From Ceratothoa steindachneri (taxonomy: Eukaryota > Arthropoda > Malacostraca > Isopoda > Cymothoidae), in the NCBI GenBank assembly GCA_963969495.1, contig OZ018318.1, positions 172,802,040 through 172,866,039 on the forward strand: a stretch of DNA of 64,000 nucleotides, read 5' to 3'. A program made the translations under genes and the position numbers. Positions 1 to 11,439 of the stretch are shown one piece after another. How positions within the stretch are numbered: the first letter of the stretch is position 1; each line of letters begins with the position of its first letter. Under the pieces are notes generated by a model, which worked only from the letters and a program-made list of their open reading frames with translations, did no database searches and was not told the DNA's origin.

Positions 1-53
1 TGGAAGATAATACACAGGAGCTCCTCAACGAAGACCCTGGAATTTGAGCAGCT

Positions 54-1276
54 GTGGAATACCTCGACAACATTCCGGCGTCGGTGCCACCCAACCTCCC
101 TCCTTCTCCGTTGGTGGATGCCCGGGTTCGGTCCGGTGTGGACCAGGGAGACGGTAATGACGACGCGGCAGACGACCAGGCTGAGGTGGATAGTGTGTTT
201 GACCCTCTGGGTCGAGTCCGTAATGACCCCATGCAACGTCACATCTGCGATTTTCTTCCCGGTAGCGTCTGTACCCATGTGCCCCTTCCCTCCAATGTGG
301 CGAAAGCTGCGGGTGGCAAGGAAGTGCAGGTGTACCTTGGAGCTTACCGTCACTTCGCCCCTAGCAATAAGCTGATGCTCCCGGTGGTGCAGACTCTCCT
401 GCGCGCTAGTGTTGTAGAACACTCGAAGCAGATCAGGTGCGCCCATCAGGTATTCTTGGTGCTCGAAAATGAGCGCGAAGACCGCCTCATTTACGACATG
501 TCCGCTTTAGGCGTTTCGGATTTGTATACCCCCCTCCTTTCCAACTCCCTTCCCTTTGAAAGGTTCTGCGTGATGTGGGAGAGGCCATGTGGGAAATTAA
601 GATTGACCGACAGAATGGGTTTTGCCACATTAAAATCCATCCCAGTGCTAGGCCTTGGTTTGGGATTCTATGTGGAGGACAGCGTTTTCGTTTTAAGCGC
701 CTCCCCATTGGGTTTTCCGGATCCCCCTTCATCATGCAGTCTTGCATGGCCCCCATCTTCAATGCCTTTGCACACCAGGCAGGAATCACGTGCTATACCT
801 ACCTTGACGATATCCTAGGCCTAGAGAGCCCCGCCGCCCTCGTTAGATTCATTGAACTGGTTCAGCAATCGTCCATCAAAATCAACGAGGGGAAGTCCGC
901 GTTAACTCTTAAGCGGCATTTGGTCTACTTTAGCGTGGACATTGACCTACGCACCAGCCACACCCGCCACACCCGCCTCACCCCGATGGTGAGAAAGAAG
1001 ACTTCCGAAGTTCTTTCTTGGGCCCCCCGGGTCCCTTCTTATTATCCCTTCTGGGCTAGGCTGGGTGGGATTTTGAACTTTGTGTGAATGGCCCTTGGCC
1101 TCCCTAGGTTCTGGGCCAAGCTGGCTTACGCTCGGTCCCCCAGGGTTGCCCTTTTGACAATCCTCCTGCCGTCCGGTTGGGTCCCCTGGGAGGTTCAAAA
1201 CGCAAAGTTTGGCCTAATCAACCCTACGGGGACTATTCGCTATATATTTTTTTCTACCCGCTTCAAGACGACTTAA
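54..1276 (+). pseudogene. Retroelement reverse transcriptase relic, clade uncertain
   Basis: Broken polymerase gene of a retroelement. Frame 54-818 carries an acidic N-terminal stretch and then a segment of the type seen just before RT fingers (VFLVLENEREDRLIYDMSAL). A frameshift near 575-600 moves the reading into 575-1087, which has the palm: IKIDRQNGF, then FKRLPIGFSGSPF (the PxGxxxSPxxF block) and the catalytic box YLDDIL near 800-820, followed by a KSALT..LVYFSVDID block. A stop at 1085 is followed by an open stretch to 1276. The PIGFSGSPF/YLDD pattern resembles Ty3-like and DIRS/Ngaro-like RTs rather than non-LTR enzymes. In the following 300 bases (to about 1650) a frame reads SIDIQTTDGAAP, possibly a decayed RNase H start. 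The clade cannot be fixed by eye, and no LTR, integrase or recombinase was seen. Confidence 0.6.
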
Positions 1277-1289
1277 TGTCGTCCTAACT

Positions 1290-1990
1290 GCTTCCCCCCA
1301 TCCCATCCTCCCTCGACGGAGTTGCGAAGCTGAAATGAACTGATCCGCTACTCATCTAGTCTCGCTCCAACTATATCAGTCCACTTTGATAGACATAATT
1401 GGGGACGTAAAGGAAAGCAGCTTTGAGGATTAGCCCACTGTGGAACTCTACGGAAGAGACTGCCTGGTTACGAGGCGATGCTGAAAGCTTTGGGGAAGAG
1501 TTTGCTCTAATCTCTAAGGGTAGCTTGCGGCTAAGACCACAGGGGGACATGCAACCGTCCCTGTGTAAGTTGGGAACAGCATCGATATCCAAACCACAGA
1601 TGGGGCGGCACCCCGGATGGTGGTAGTTGATTCTATCACCACCCATCATCAAGTCCGCCACACCTCCTCCATCTAAGGGGTCTCCCCGGGTCCACCCATC
1701 ATCATTGATTCCCCCATTTGGAAGTTCACGTTCACGTAGGATTAGCGACGAAGTAGAGGGAGTCATCAAGTAATCCAAATACAAAATACAGAAGATTAAG
1801 AAGCAAAGGAGCAACACATTGACCTAAATCAAGTCGCCCATAACAAAAGTAGTGCGAGCTAAAGCGAACACAGGGCTGAGGGGCCACTCTCGAGAAGAAA
1901 TTTCCCAGGACCACACGACCAGGATACCTCTGCGCGTTTGTCGACGGACAGCCCAAGCCTAGCAGAGAATCCGTATTCGAGGCCGTGTAG
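1290..1990. other. Non-coding or decayed retroelement sequence
   Basis: No intact gene is visible. The first part may be the decayed continuation of the upstream RT gene (possible RNase H trace at about 1590-1630). The rest leads into the gag ORF that opens near 1980, whose frame runs back a short way upstream of 1996 without a clear ATG. Confidence 0.4.
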
Positions 1991-1995
1991 GCAAG

Positions 1996-3449
1996 TTGGG
2001 CATTGCCATAGTGAGGCTGTTAGACATAACCTCAGGATATATCGCAATATGCGAAAAGGAAAAAGATATAGAGGACATTACGAAAGACAAGGCAGTTAGG
2101 GTCCTACAAGGCATTGGGCTGCAGCCAGAAGTACCCTCACAGATCCTGGCTCTCAGGAGCGTGGTATGCCGTCGTATCGCCTCGTGGATAGGACAACACT
2201 CCGCAGAGGAAATAGGCGAGGAAATTCAGCTTCTGCAAGCCTGGGCCAAGGTAGCCGAAGTAATAAAATTCAAAAACAGGAGGGATGGTGGCGAGTACAC
2301 CCATGTGTTCAAGGTGGTCTTTGCGGAGACGACCATGGCACAAAAGGCAAAAGAGCAAGGCCTTTAAATGTTTAACGCCAAAATTAGCGGGGAGCAGATG
2401 GAGAAAGGAGAATATACTCCCGTCCAATTCTGCTTCAAGTGCTACAAGATGGAGTCACACGCCACCAATGACTGCAAAAAGCCGCAAGAGACGTGCTGTA
2501 AATGCAACCAGAAGGGGCATAATTGGCGAAGCTGTAACAGCAATGTAGAGAAGTGCGTGAGCTGTGGGCAGGGACATAGGACTATGGCCATGTCATGTCC
2601 TGCAAAGAAAGAAATTATGAGAAATGAGCCGGAGGCCAAGATAAAAGAAGAATCACGCAGGGCAAACATGTCCTACGCCCAAAACGCAAAGGCAGCCATC
2701 TTGGAGGTGGGCGCCAAGAAAACCTACGTCAACATAGAGAACGAGAGCTCCACAAACATCATGACGTGCATCCTTCACGCGCACGTCATGAACCTAGCTC
2801 GCCCGGGCACGTTCGCGACAGTACTAAACCAGATGCTAGCGAAGAACGGAATTGGAACAGATGTGGTTCCCGCCCCCCCCCCCTCCGGGGATGTACTGCA
2901 TCTGCAGAGGGTTTCGAAATCACAACAACTAGCAGAGCAAGTAAACACCAGTAAAACGACAAACAAGAAGGGAAAAGCAAGCAGTCGAGGCAATGACTCC
3001 TGCGCCCAGACAGAACCAAGCAACCACTACAAAAAAAGGACAACTCGGACACAAATAGTTCCTCGGAATCAGCAGATTCCTCAGACTCCGAGGCACAAAA
3101 ATCCCAAGAAACTAATGCAAAGAAAAAGAGGAACAAGAGATTGCGGGCGAACGACATAAATCTGAAAATATACGCCTGCGATCAATTCCCATTTCCCGAG
3201 GAAATTGAAACCAGGAGTATTTTCCATGGCATAAGATCCAAGATTTTCAAATGGGAGCACGATTATGAAGTAGAACCTGAAACAGTGGAAGAGGCTCTGC
3301 TCGCACAAAATGTGACCCTACATCACAGCACCTGCGAGCAAACTGGCTTACAATTCAACTGCAGAATCGCGAAGCACTTGGGTTTGTCTCATAGGACTGG
3401 TGTTCCCATTTCTAAACCTGAAGCCTCTTCCATTAGGCAACATTCATAG
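1996..3449 (+). pseudogene. Jockey-like non-LTR ORF1 (gag-like), three zinc knuckles
   Basis: Nucleic-acid-binding ORF1 protein of a non-LTR retrotransposon, expected to coat the element RNA. The N-terminal part (1996-2367) ends in an in-frame TAA, and the same frame continues at 2368, so one nonsense mutation splits it. At 2430-2610 there are three knuckles: CFKCYKMESHATNDC (CX2CX5HX4C), CKCNQKGHNWRSC (the second CCHC) and CVSCGQGHRTMAMSC (CX2CX3HX6C). A region after the knuckles (THE pattern ILHAHVMNLARPGTF) is homologous in position to the gag fragment of the minus-strand element at 29316-29789. A frameshift near 3000 moves the Ser/Asp/Lys-rich tail to another frame, which ends at 3449 after RSKIFKWEHDYEVE. 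No ORF2 follows. The 5' end is uncertain; the TTG at 1996 is not a convincing start. Confidence 0.82.
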
Positions 3450-4030
3450 TATCACCATCATCCTCTTAATTCTAATTCATTTACTATATTTTCTTCAGCC
3501 TTAACTTCTCTCGATTTTAAAATCTTAGAGTCACTATATATCATTAAAATAAATCCAAACTTAAATAATTACTCCTCCTCAATTAAATTATTCACAATAT
3601 AACCAACCAACGCTTCAATAGATTAACTAGCCAACCGACCAACCGAATTAATTTCCTCAGTAGTTTTATATGTTTAGTTAGTTGATTTCTCAACTCCCAC
3701 GTTAAAGGTCATTCCTTTGTTTATTCTCATTTGTTTTCGGGTTTTTTGTCTTTTTTCTTTTTGTTTACAATTTAATATAATAGGTTATTTTTGTTTACTT
3801 CAGTAACTTTTAATATGTGATAATCAAGTCAGTTTGTTATAATTTCACTTTCTCATTATTTTTTTTTAAATAGCACTGGGTAATATTATTTAATTCTATA
3901 TATTGTTATTAGTGTTTTTACTTTAATTTTAATAATTGTCAATTTTATTATTTTAACTTGCCTTCTTCCGCTTTTTTTAATGCATTCTTTTAACTGTTAT
4001 CAATTAATATTCCTTCCCCTTCTCATTAGA
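3450..4030. other. AT-rich stretch without recognisable gene
   Basis: Very AT-rich sequence between the gag relic and the PLE end. I see no ORF, tRNA or clear repeat. The ORF2 expected downstream of the gag gene is absent, so this marks a truncation or deletion boundary. Confidence 0.5.
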
Positions 4031-4034
4031 CGAT

Positions 4035-4080
4035 ATAGTCGCTGAAGATGGCCCTAGTAAAGGTCCCAAGCGTCCAGCCA
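4035..4080 (+). other. Penelope-like terminus with hammerhead-like core
   Basis: CTGAAGA at 4042-4048 is followed by T, then GGCC (4050-4053) and GGTC (4062-4065), which can pair as a 4-bp stem, then CCAAGCG where GAAA would be expected. CTGANGA is the conserved 5' core of hammerhead ribozymes, which are known from termini of Penelope-like elements. The GAAA box is mutated here, so this copy is probably inactive. A (TA)n array and an inverted PLE 3' end follow. Confidence 0.4.
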
Positions 4081-4161
4081 TTAAATGATTAGTGTAATCA
4101 TCTGGGTCTTTATATTCCTACTACATATCAGATTCCCAAGGAACAAATCAATTACCAGTAT

Positions 4162-4164
<3 letters not shown>

Positions 4165-4228
<64 letters not shown>
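4165..4228. repeat. (TA)n microsatellite
   Basis: Uninterrupted TA dinucleotide run of 64 bases. It separates the hammerhead-like PLE end on its left from an inverted PLE 3' end on its right. Confidence 0.95.
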
Positions 4229-4230
<2 letters not shown>

Positions 4231-4249
4231 GCAACAAAGCCCACGGGGA

Positions 4250-4312
4250 AAATTATTTCGAGGATTCCAAGTACTTTCGAACTTTATTTCGAGTTCTTTA
4301 TCGAGGAATAAC
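4250..4312 (-). mobile_element. PLE 3'-terminal fragment
   Basis: Read on the minus strand, this matches the ends at 25795-25890 and 33865-33945: a weak stem-loop (GAACTT...AAGTTC type) followed by CGAAAGTACTTGG. It is a short piece of the 3' end of a Penelope-like element, inserted next to the (TA)n array. Confidence 0.6.
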
Positions 4313-4314
4313 AA

Positions 4315-4725
4315 AAGTATTGAAAGTTGTAATATTTATAAGGATGATACTGAGGAGAGGAAACGACCACAAAAAAGCAAAATAAAACAATCTACAAAAT
4401 GAATTAATATGAAATGGAAACCTTAGGAGGAGCGGAGATAAATACAAACTAAGATCATTAAATTAGCAAAATTCAAAAGACTAAAGGTTGACAAGAGGAT
4501 TAAAATACCGCCTAAGCAATTAAGGAGGAATAAAATATGAGCAAGAGATTAACCTCAGAGGTCAGGATTGGAAAACCAAGGTAGAATAAATACAAATGCT
4601 CTAAAGACTTGACTCAAATTAAAATAAATACATAGACATGGACATAAGGCTACATAGATTCACAAAAAAGAAAATTAAATAGTTTATTAAGATTAATATA
4701 GATATTTAGTCTCAAATTAAAAGTT
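4315..4725. other. AT-rich stretch, nothing identified
   Basis: A/T-rich sequence with no coding potential. I see no repeat or RNA gene. Confidence 0.4.
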
Positions 4726-4730
4726 TTGAC

Positions 4731-4780
4731 ATATCTCGTTTCCTTTTATCCGAATTGCAAAACTTATTGACCGCACCTCG
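4731..4780 (-). repeat. Solo mariner terminal inverted repeat
   Basis: The minus strand reads CGAGGTGCGGTCAATAAGTT and continues TTGCAATTCGGATAAAAGGA. This matches the left TIR of the mariner relic at 49255 almost base for base over about 48 bp, and it is flanked by TA at 4781-4782. No transposase or partner TIR is visible nearby, so this is an orphan end. Confidence 0.7.
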
Positions 4781-5164
4781 TATTTCGTTCGCGTCTCCAA
4801 ATAGGACGCCGACCCGAATCTGTGTTTGTACGTATCCTTTATTTGTACGACCGTAAGCTATTGGGTAGTTGTAGTTGGAGTGCAAGATAGCAACCATCTA
4901 CCACGTTCAGACTTTTGCTTTATGCTGCCTCATAAAGAGGGTGTTTGCAAATGTTACACAGATCAGAACAGAAATCTAATAGGAGATGACCCTTAAAAAC
5001 TACACGAGAAAGAAACATCGCTCTTTAAGGACACGAGCCTCAGTCCTCTGGATATTTATATCAGTGCTCTTTCAGTTAGCGAATGGGACCAACATGTAAG
5101 ATAACATTAACCAATTAACCCCAAGGAACAGATCAAGGACGGGAATACGCGACCTGGATGACAT

Positions 5165-5168
<4 letters not shown>

Positions 5169-5251
<83 letters not shown>

Positions 5252-5260
5252 TATATATAT
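5169..5260. repeat. (TA)n microsatellite
   Basis: TA run with one small interruption near 5248. It is the left member of a pair of arrays flanking the 5294-5359 hairpin. Confidence 0.95.
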
Positions 5261-5293
5261 GGGTGAAATTTAAAAGTTCGATACATGTGGTGC

Positions 5294-5356
5294 GGTTAGT
5301 ATAAGCCAAAATTTAAAATTTAAGCACTGAATGTTTTCAATTTTTGCTTATACTAA

Positions 5357-5359
<3 letters not shown>
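5294..5359. repeat. Hairpin (about 20-bp inverted repeat) between two (TA)n arrays
   Basis: GGTTAGTATAAGCCAAAATT at 5294-5313 is the near-perfect reverse complement of AATTTTTGCTTATACTAACC at 5339-5358, with one unpaired base. The loop is about 25 bases. It may be a tiny foldback element or a structure arising at a (TA)n repeat; its function is unknown. Confidence 0.75.

Positions 5360-5424
<65 letters not shown>
5359..5424. repeat. (TA)n microsatellite
   Basis: TA dinucleotide run starting immediately after the hairpin. Confidence 0.95.
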
Positions 5425-5428
<4 letters not shown>

Positions 5429-5969
5429 TAAATACGGAGAGAAAAATAGATGAAAAATGTAATAAATAAAAATAAACTTTAAATAAAAAGAATTCTTTAT
5501 TCATATCCACTCTTCTTTCTCAGTGTCCTTCACATTTCAATTTTAATTTTTTCCTTATTAGTTAGTCTTTTCATTATTCTTCTGCGGTTTCTAAGAGCTT
5601 TCCGGAAGTCTCGCACCAGAAGAGAAAACGATATTTTTTGTTTTGATTTTGCAGAGTTTGCATTTAAATTGCACAAAAATTAAGATCGAAGCAGAACGCA
5701 TTGAAACATCTTTCTCGTGGTTGCACGAAGTAACAGGAAGCTGGGAGACGAATTTAATTGCCAACCTCAATCTGAAAACTCAATTTCTCGGCCAGATTTG
5801 CCAACTGAATCACAAATTCAAGAAGATGGGAAGTTTGTTTGTCAAAACAGGTTTTGGATATACTAAGACTTTTAAAAAAGGAACACCTACTGCTATATTG
5901 TAAGATTTGTTGCAACTCCAAGCAAATTTTTGCTACGAATATAAGCTGAAATCTTTATCATTCCTTTAG

Positions 5970-6300
5970 CATTCGCCGCACTCTGAAGTTGAAGAAGTTG
6001 CGCCCTTTCAAATTACTGCATAAATTGAGCAAGGACGATCCTGAACGGTGAGTGCAGTTTTTCGAGTGGGATTTACCAAAACTGAACTATGACTTCTGTT
6101 TGGGCACTGGCAATCTGACTGAATGAAGTCAGTGTCTTGATGCAACCTCATGTGTTAACAAATGGCAAAATCTAATTGGTGTCCGCAATCTATTCTTTCA
6201 TTTCAACACTAGCAATTTGCCTGGAAATATGGAAGAAGGCAACTATCTCAATTCATTTTGTTTTGTCAAACCCTCACTTAAGCATTTGGCTGCTTAGACA
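5970..6300 (+). pseudogene. DDE transposase relic (IS630/Tc1-like, arthropod type)
   Basis: A plus-strand frame from 5970 reads IRRTLKLKKLRPFKLLHKL, then SKDDPERR and VQFFEW. This is the pattern around the end of the HTH region in a common arthropod transposase group (K-x-LLHxLxxDDPxRRVxFCxW). Further on, frames give weak matches (SQCLDATSCVNKWQN) where the first catalytic Asp region would lie. The segment is bounded by AG at 5972 and GT at 6050, which could be mistaken for an exon. Several stops are present. The identification rests on one motif. The ORF just upstream (5643-5903) is unrecognised and may be the decayed N-terminal part. Confidence 0.4.
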
Positions 6301-6309
6301 ACCAACTAG

Positions 6310-9300
6310 CCTGAAGATCAGGTAATATTTTTTCCCTTGATCCCTTGATAGCATCTAACACAAGAGATGCGAAGTTCAAGCAAAGAATACCCTGTCTTCA
6401 CTTGTCCCTCGCGAATCCATTAAATTCATTAACTGCGACCAGCAATGATCGCTACTACAAGACAGAGGGTAGAAAACCGAGCAGTTATTTCGGATTCCAT
6501 ACCTGGGTGCAAAAAGCATTATATGAAATAATTAATTAATACAAATTGTGAAAACAAGCGAGGAAATTATACCGAGGTGCAAACATACGTGATCGATCTT
6601 CAACATTTATCAAGGTTTTATTTACGAGTATATACACTGACATCTTGAGATGGATCAGAGTCACAATATCTTTTATCATTCCCAAAGAAGTTAAGGAAGT
6701 ATTAGTATTATTGAAATGATTCTCTTGTTTCCATTTTGTATTGATTGTTTCTGTGATTGCTGTGAAATTCATGTGACTTCATTGAATGAATAAAAGATAA
6801 CTTTGAGAATAAAAACAAAATGTGTTTCTTGGAAACTGATAAATACTTGCACCAACTGACTCGTGTCGATCGTGGAAGAGGCCTTCTCACCAAATAATGA
6901 AATCACATCAAAATCAGAAAGACATTCGCTGGCAAGAGAGCCAGTGTCCATCAGGCTGCGGTCAACGTTCTGGCGGAAGATGCAGACAGCGTGGTAGAAC
7001 TTGGATTTATTATGGCTGTACGAAGAAGAGAACCCTCCGTGCCTCAACACAGGCCAACTAATGTGATTGCGGATATCAAATCTCCTTCGGCAGTTATTTT
7101 GCGGAAGAGTCATAATCAGCCGGGAAACAGAACCAAATGATGAAGAGACAGCGGTGTTGGGCTTGGTTCTGGATTAGATGAGATTGGTTACCGGAGCTGT
7201 CTCACACGACACGATGGAGTGCTTGATTGGTGGCTACTAACTCAGCTCAGGAATCCAATTCAGTAACAAGGTAGTAGATATCCATCCCTTATCCAATAGG
7301 TTCCTGAGAGCTCCTTGATGCTGATAGATTAAAATAAATATCTTGAACAACTAGAATAATCTTCCAAAATTCCAAATAATTCTCCATTTTTACTTTATTT
7401 TAAATACAATTCTTTATGACTATCTAATTTCTTTCTGTATCTCAACTATCCTCATCCTCCTCTCTCTATGAAGAGCGAGTAATATTTAACATTCTTCATC
7501 CACCCACATCATATGAAGAATCGGGGCGCTAAATGGTCTTTCTTTCTCTCTTCATGATACTGATTGTGTCATGTCTTAAATATTCATTCCTAGTTTACTT
7601 TTTACGTCACGGTTTGAAAATATTCAATTAAGAATATCCAGCGTGAAGTAAGTATCAGTATAGACATCTTTGTCCTAGATGCTTTTCTTCGGAGGTGTTT
7701 TCTTTATCTTCATTCCATTTTCCACAACTTCTTTGTAGGGACCATAATAAGGATGAAGGAAAAGTTTCATTAACTCTCTATCCGTACTTCATAAGAGATG
7801 GACAACAAACAAAATATAGTAAATTGATGTTTCAATTTCTATGAATTCATTTGTCCGCCTTTGAAAGATAAAAGCTTCCTTAACTAGCAAAATTTTACTT
7901 GCGCCCTTGAAAGAATGGCAGGTCTCGGATCGAATAGAAATGACATCACTTTTTGTCTAATGTCGTTCTGTCTGGCACAGCTGAGTGTAGGGTAATATGA
8001 CGCCCAATTTCTCTCCCATCCTACAACAATGTCAGTTTTCCTTCTAGAAATATCCGGCAGCGAAGGAAGGTTGCTTAATTGATGATATACACATATCATT
8101 GAGTAATAAGTATTACCCTTGAGGAAATTATAGGGATATCGCTGGTTCTGTGTTTGAAACAGCTACCAATGCCACTAAGGAGAAACATGAGAATAATGAG
8201 ATTAACAAAGATGTTCATGAGTTATTTGGGAAGAATAGGCCATATGAATCATATATATTCTATAAATGTAAAGTACAATAGATAGGAACATGTATTATAT
8301 ATAGCCTGAAAAAGGAAGATAGATAAATGATGCAATAGAAAAAGAAGAGTAAATTTAATCCAATATATCTTTTACACGTAAATGCGCTGTCAACTGGCTT
8401 TTTTTCGTCCCCTTAACATTTACAATTATATTAGTATATGTAGGCATATTTGTAGGAATTTTGGAGGTTTAGAAAAATACAAGTCCCACTTGTCCAGGGG
8501 TCTAATATCCATGAAATTAAAATAATAGGGCATCCAATTATTGATCGAATGCGTCAATTAAAAAATACACGGTTCAAAATGTGCAGGCCAGGTATCAAGT
8601 ACCCACACTTTTGAAATATAGGTAAAGCTCCTTCAGTATCAGTATGATTGGTTGGAATTTCCTTTGCTTATGTTAGGTTAATGGTTGTATCCATGGCACT
8701 GACTAGTGATAATTTGCTTACTACACTTGCACATAAGACTTAAGCTCATCACGGCTCTAATGCTCTAAATATTCAAATAATTTATCTTTTTTCATATTTG
8801 ATGTTTTGGAACCTCTATTATCCAAATGAGTAAGACTGGGCCGCCTACTCATTCCTAAGTTTCATTTTCGACGGCTATAGTTTTAAAGCTCCTGAAATCA
8901 AGACGTAATTATTTTTAAGGCTGAAATAAATAATATACATACATAAAATTCCTCATGACATTTTGTAAGCTCTTAATTTTTTTTATAAGATCTAATGAGT
9001 TAGGGTACCACTCATTAAGGAAACACGAAATTAAGTATGCAACCTCCATCGTTTAATGGATTTCGGAGGGTGAAAGAGACGGTTAAACTTCCTCTTAATT
9101 CGTCATTCACAGCCAAAATCACTTAGAATGAGGGCAAATGAAACAGGAGACCGGTGGCGCAGCCAGGCTCACAACGATCTACTTCCGTTTGAGGGTGATT
9201 TGGTTAGAGACGCGATAAAGAAGTAGGCCATTCCTGTGGCCATTAGTGGTGGCATGAAACCTTGCAGTTGTGAGGAATAGCAAGTTTTTAACTTCCAATT

Positions 9301-9310
9301 TATGCGAGAT
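6310..9310. other. No gene identified
   Basis: Mostly AT-rich. A minus-strand open stretch at 6769-7113 (GC-richer core at 6880-7110) is the only piece that could be an exon, but it matches no domain I recognise. A short minus ORF at 7884-8099 is likewise unassigned. No tRNA or transposon ends were seen. Confidence 0.35.
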
Positions 9311-9313
9311 ATA

Positions 9314-10993
9314 CATTTATGCGCATATCTATTGGCAACACATCTCAAATTTTGTAATTTACGAATTTTTATACGTTACTAGTTCGAAATGTACATATTT
9401 ATATTATATTTAATTATATTATCCTAAAAGCAATATATTATAACGTATAAATGATAATAAAACAAATTATTAATATTTAGCATGGTGTTTATTAGAAAAA
9501 ACACAAGAAGCAAAAGTATTGGCAATGTTTACATAATACTGATTAAACAAATTCAATTATTAAAATTAGTGGTAAAGAATGTTCGACAATGACTGATGGA
9601 ATATTCTAGACTAATCTAAGATAGCAGGTTACTGGTTACTTGCACGGCTAACCTTTTGGGTGCTCATTATGGTATTAGACACGGCTAAAGAATCATCTCT
9701 ACAATAATTTTGAAATAGCAACGTGGTGAAGATATCCGAACACTCAGAAACATATGGGAAGCGTATAATTGAGCTGCACAAACAAGGAAATGGATAGAGA
9801 AAAATTTCGGCAAGTTTGAATATCCAATTTTCATCATTAAGGAATATTATTGTAAAATTAGGGTTGATGGAACGACTGTTAATCGTGTGCGGAAAGGGTG
9901 ACCAAGAAAGTTAACTGACAGATATGTGCGTTCGTGTGTTCCAATTGCCAACAAGAATCCAGAAGTCACTTCCAAGGAATTGAAAGAAAATCCGGCTCAC
10001 AGTGGAACAATCGTGGACGTGTCAACAGTTTGATGTTACCTGAATCGTGAGGGTTTCCATGGACCTGTACCAAGGAGGAAACCACTGTTGAAGACGGTTC
10101 ACAAAAAAGAGGCGTATAGAGTTTGCCAGAGAACATCTGGACGACAATGAAGTAGAATTTAGTAAAATATTATGGTCAGACGAGACTAAGCTCGAGCTGT
10201 TTGGTATAAACGACCATTACCTTTGGAGAAAATCTGGATAATCTCTGCTGGAAAAGAACATCATACCTACTTTGAAACACGGAGGTGGTTCCATCATGTT
10301 ATAGGGGTGTTTTGCTACTGCAGGTACTGGCTCAATTTGTGTGATAGAAGGCACTATGAATTTTGAGGGATATCAGCGAAATTTGGATGAACATGTGAAA
10401 TAATCGGTAAGGAAGCTTAGTCTTGGTAGAGGGTTCGTCTTCCAACAAGATAATGATCCCAAGCAAACGAGCAAATCAACGCGAAAATATTTTTCCAATC
10501 AACGCTTGAAAGTGATGAAATGGCCTTTTCAAAGTCCACATTTAAATCAGATTGAAAATTTATGGAAAGAATTGAAGTCAGGTATTCATAAGAGGTCACC
10601 AAGCAGAATCGCAGAGTTGAAAGCTTTTGCAGTGGAAGAGTGGATACAAATTCTTACTAAAACTTGCACAAACATTGTTCATAGCTACAATAAACGTTTG
10701 ATTGCTGTAATTGCTGCTAAAAGAGATTATACCAAGTATTAATTTATAGTTGCCAATAATATATATGTAATATTTATGAATGTTGCCAATACTTTTGCTT
10801 CCTGTGTTTTTCTAATAAACACCATGTTCAATGTTAATGGTTTGTTTTATTATCATTTATACATTATAATATATTGCTTTTAGGCTAATATAATTAAATA
10901 TAATATAAATATGTACATTTAGAACTAGCAACGTATAAAAATTCGTAAATTACAAAATTTGAAATGTGTTACCAATTGATATGTGTGCAACTG
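9314..10993 (+). mobile_element. Tc1 transposon with long TIRs, TA target site
   Basis: A complete-length Tc1-type element about 1.68 kb long. The right end reads inward from TA (10994-10995) as CAGTTGCACACATATCAATT, and the left starts after TA (9312-9313) with the related CATTTATGCGCATATCTATT. Inverted repeats extend about 220 bp on each side (9314-9536 and 10770-10993) and include a shared inner block AAGCAAAAGTATTGGCAA. Long TIRs with an inner repeat recall the IR/DR arrangement of some Tc1 families. The two arms differ at roughly one base in fifteen or fewer, so the copy is moderately old. It contains a broken transposase. Confidence 0.85.
9735..10742 (+). pseudogene. Tc1 transposase (DD34E), broken
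   Basis: Transposase that would cut at the TIRs and insert at TA. The N-terminal HTH region begins near 9750 (GKRIIELHKQGNG). The catalytic triad is visible across several stops: WSDETKLELFG near 10170-10200 (first Asp), FQQDNDPKQTS near 10440-10470 (second Asp) and NQIENLW near 10546-10565 (Glu), with exactly 34 residues between the second Asp and the Glu. The C-terminal part from 10506 to 10742 is open and ends in KRDYTKY. Stops occur near 9795, 10031, 10240, 10300 and 10401, and at least one frameshift lies upstream of the first Asp, so it is inactive. Confidence 0.85.
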
Positions 10994-11439
10994 TATTACT
11001 TTTATGGTTTTGATTTGAATACCTTTTGGTGCTTTCACGCAGAATGGAATCGGACTATAGGTGCGCAGTCAGACAAGATGTAAGACTGCACTGCATTTTA
11101 TATTCTCCATTTCAGTTAAAATGATTGTTTCTTCAATGTCTTCGAATGTTAAATCCATATTATACTATAACGGTTTTACATTTAATAACATATTCACACT
11201 TGATCCAATGAATAGTTTAAATATCCTTAGTTCGGGGGATTACTTGGCTTTTATGTATTCATGAGATTCTTGTTCTACTTCTTAGGACTTTGCCCCATTT
11301 AATCTGGTCTTCGTTCTTCGTCTTATGGCTCATTACTAATACGCCTTCAAGATGGTCAAGAGGACAATTTTCCTAACAGAAATTAGCCTGAATTTAGATG
11401 TTAATTAAGTTTGGATGAAATTAAAAATTAAAAATAAGG

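Noticed and set aside
4081..4402. Open frames across (TA)n arrays (Ile-Tyr repeats), also at 19718, 25060, 26199 and 63479
   Set aside because: Dinucleotide TA repeats stay open in several frames and give poly-(Ile-Tyr) by composition, with no independent coding evidence.
5643..6050. Possible two-exon host gene with AG...GT borders (5972/6050)
   Set aside because: The second piece carries a transposase-like K-x-LLHxL..DDPxRR motif, and stops follow in all frames. A transposase relic explains it better.
6769..7113. Minus-strand 114-residue ORF as a host exon
   Set aside because: No recognisable domain, C-terminal half runs into AT-rich sequence, and splice sites are not convincing.
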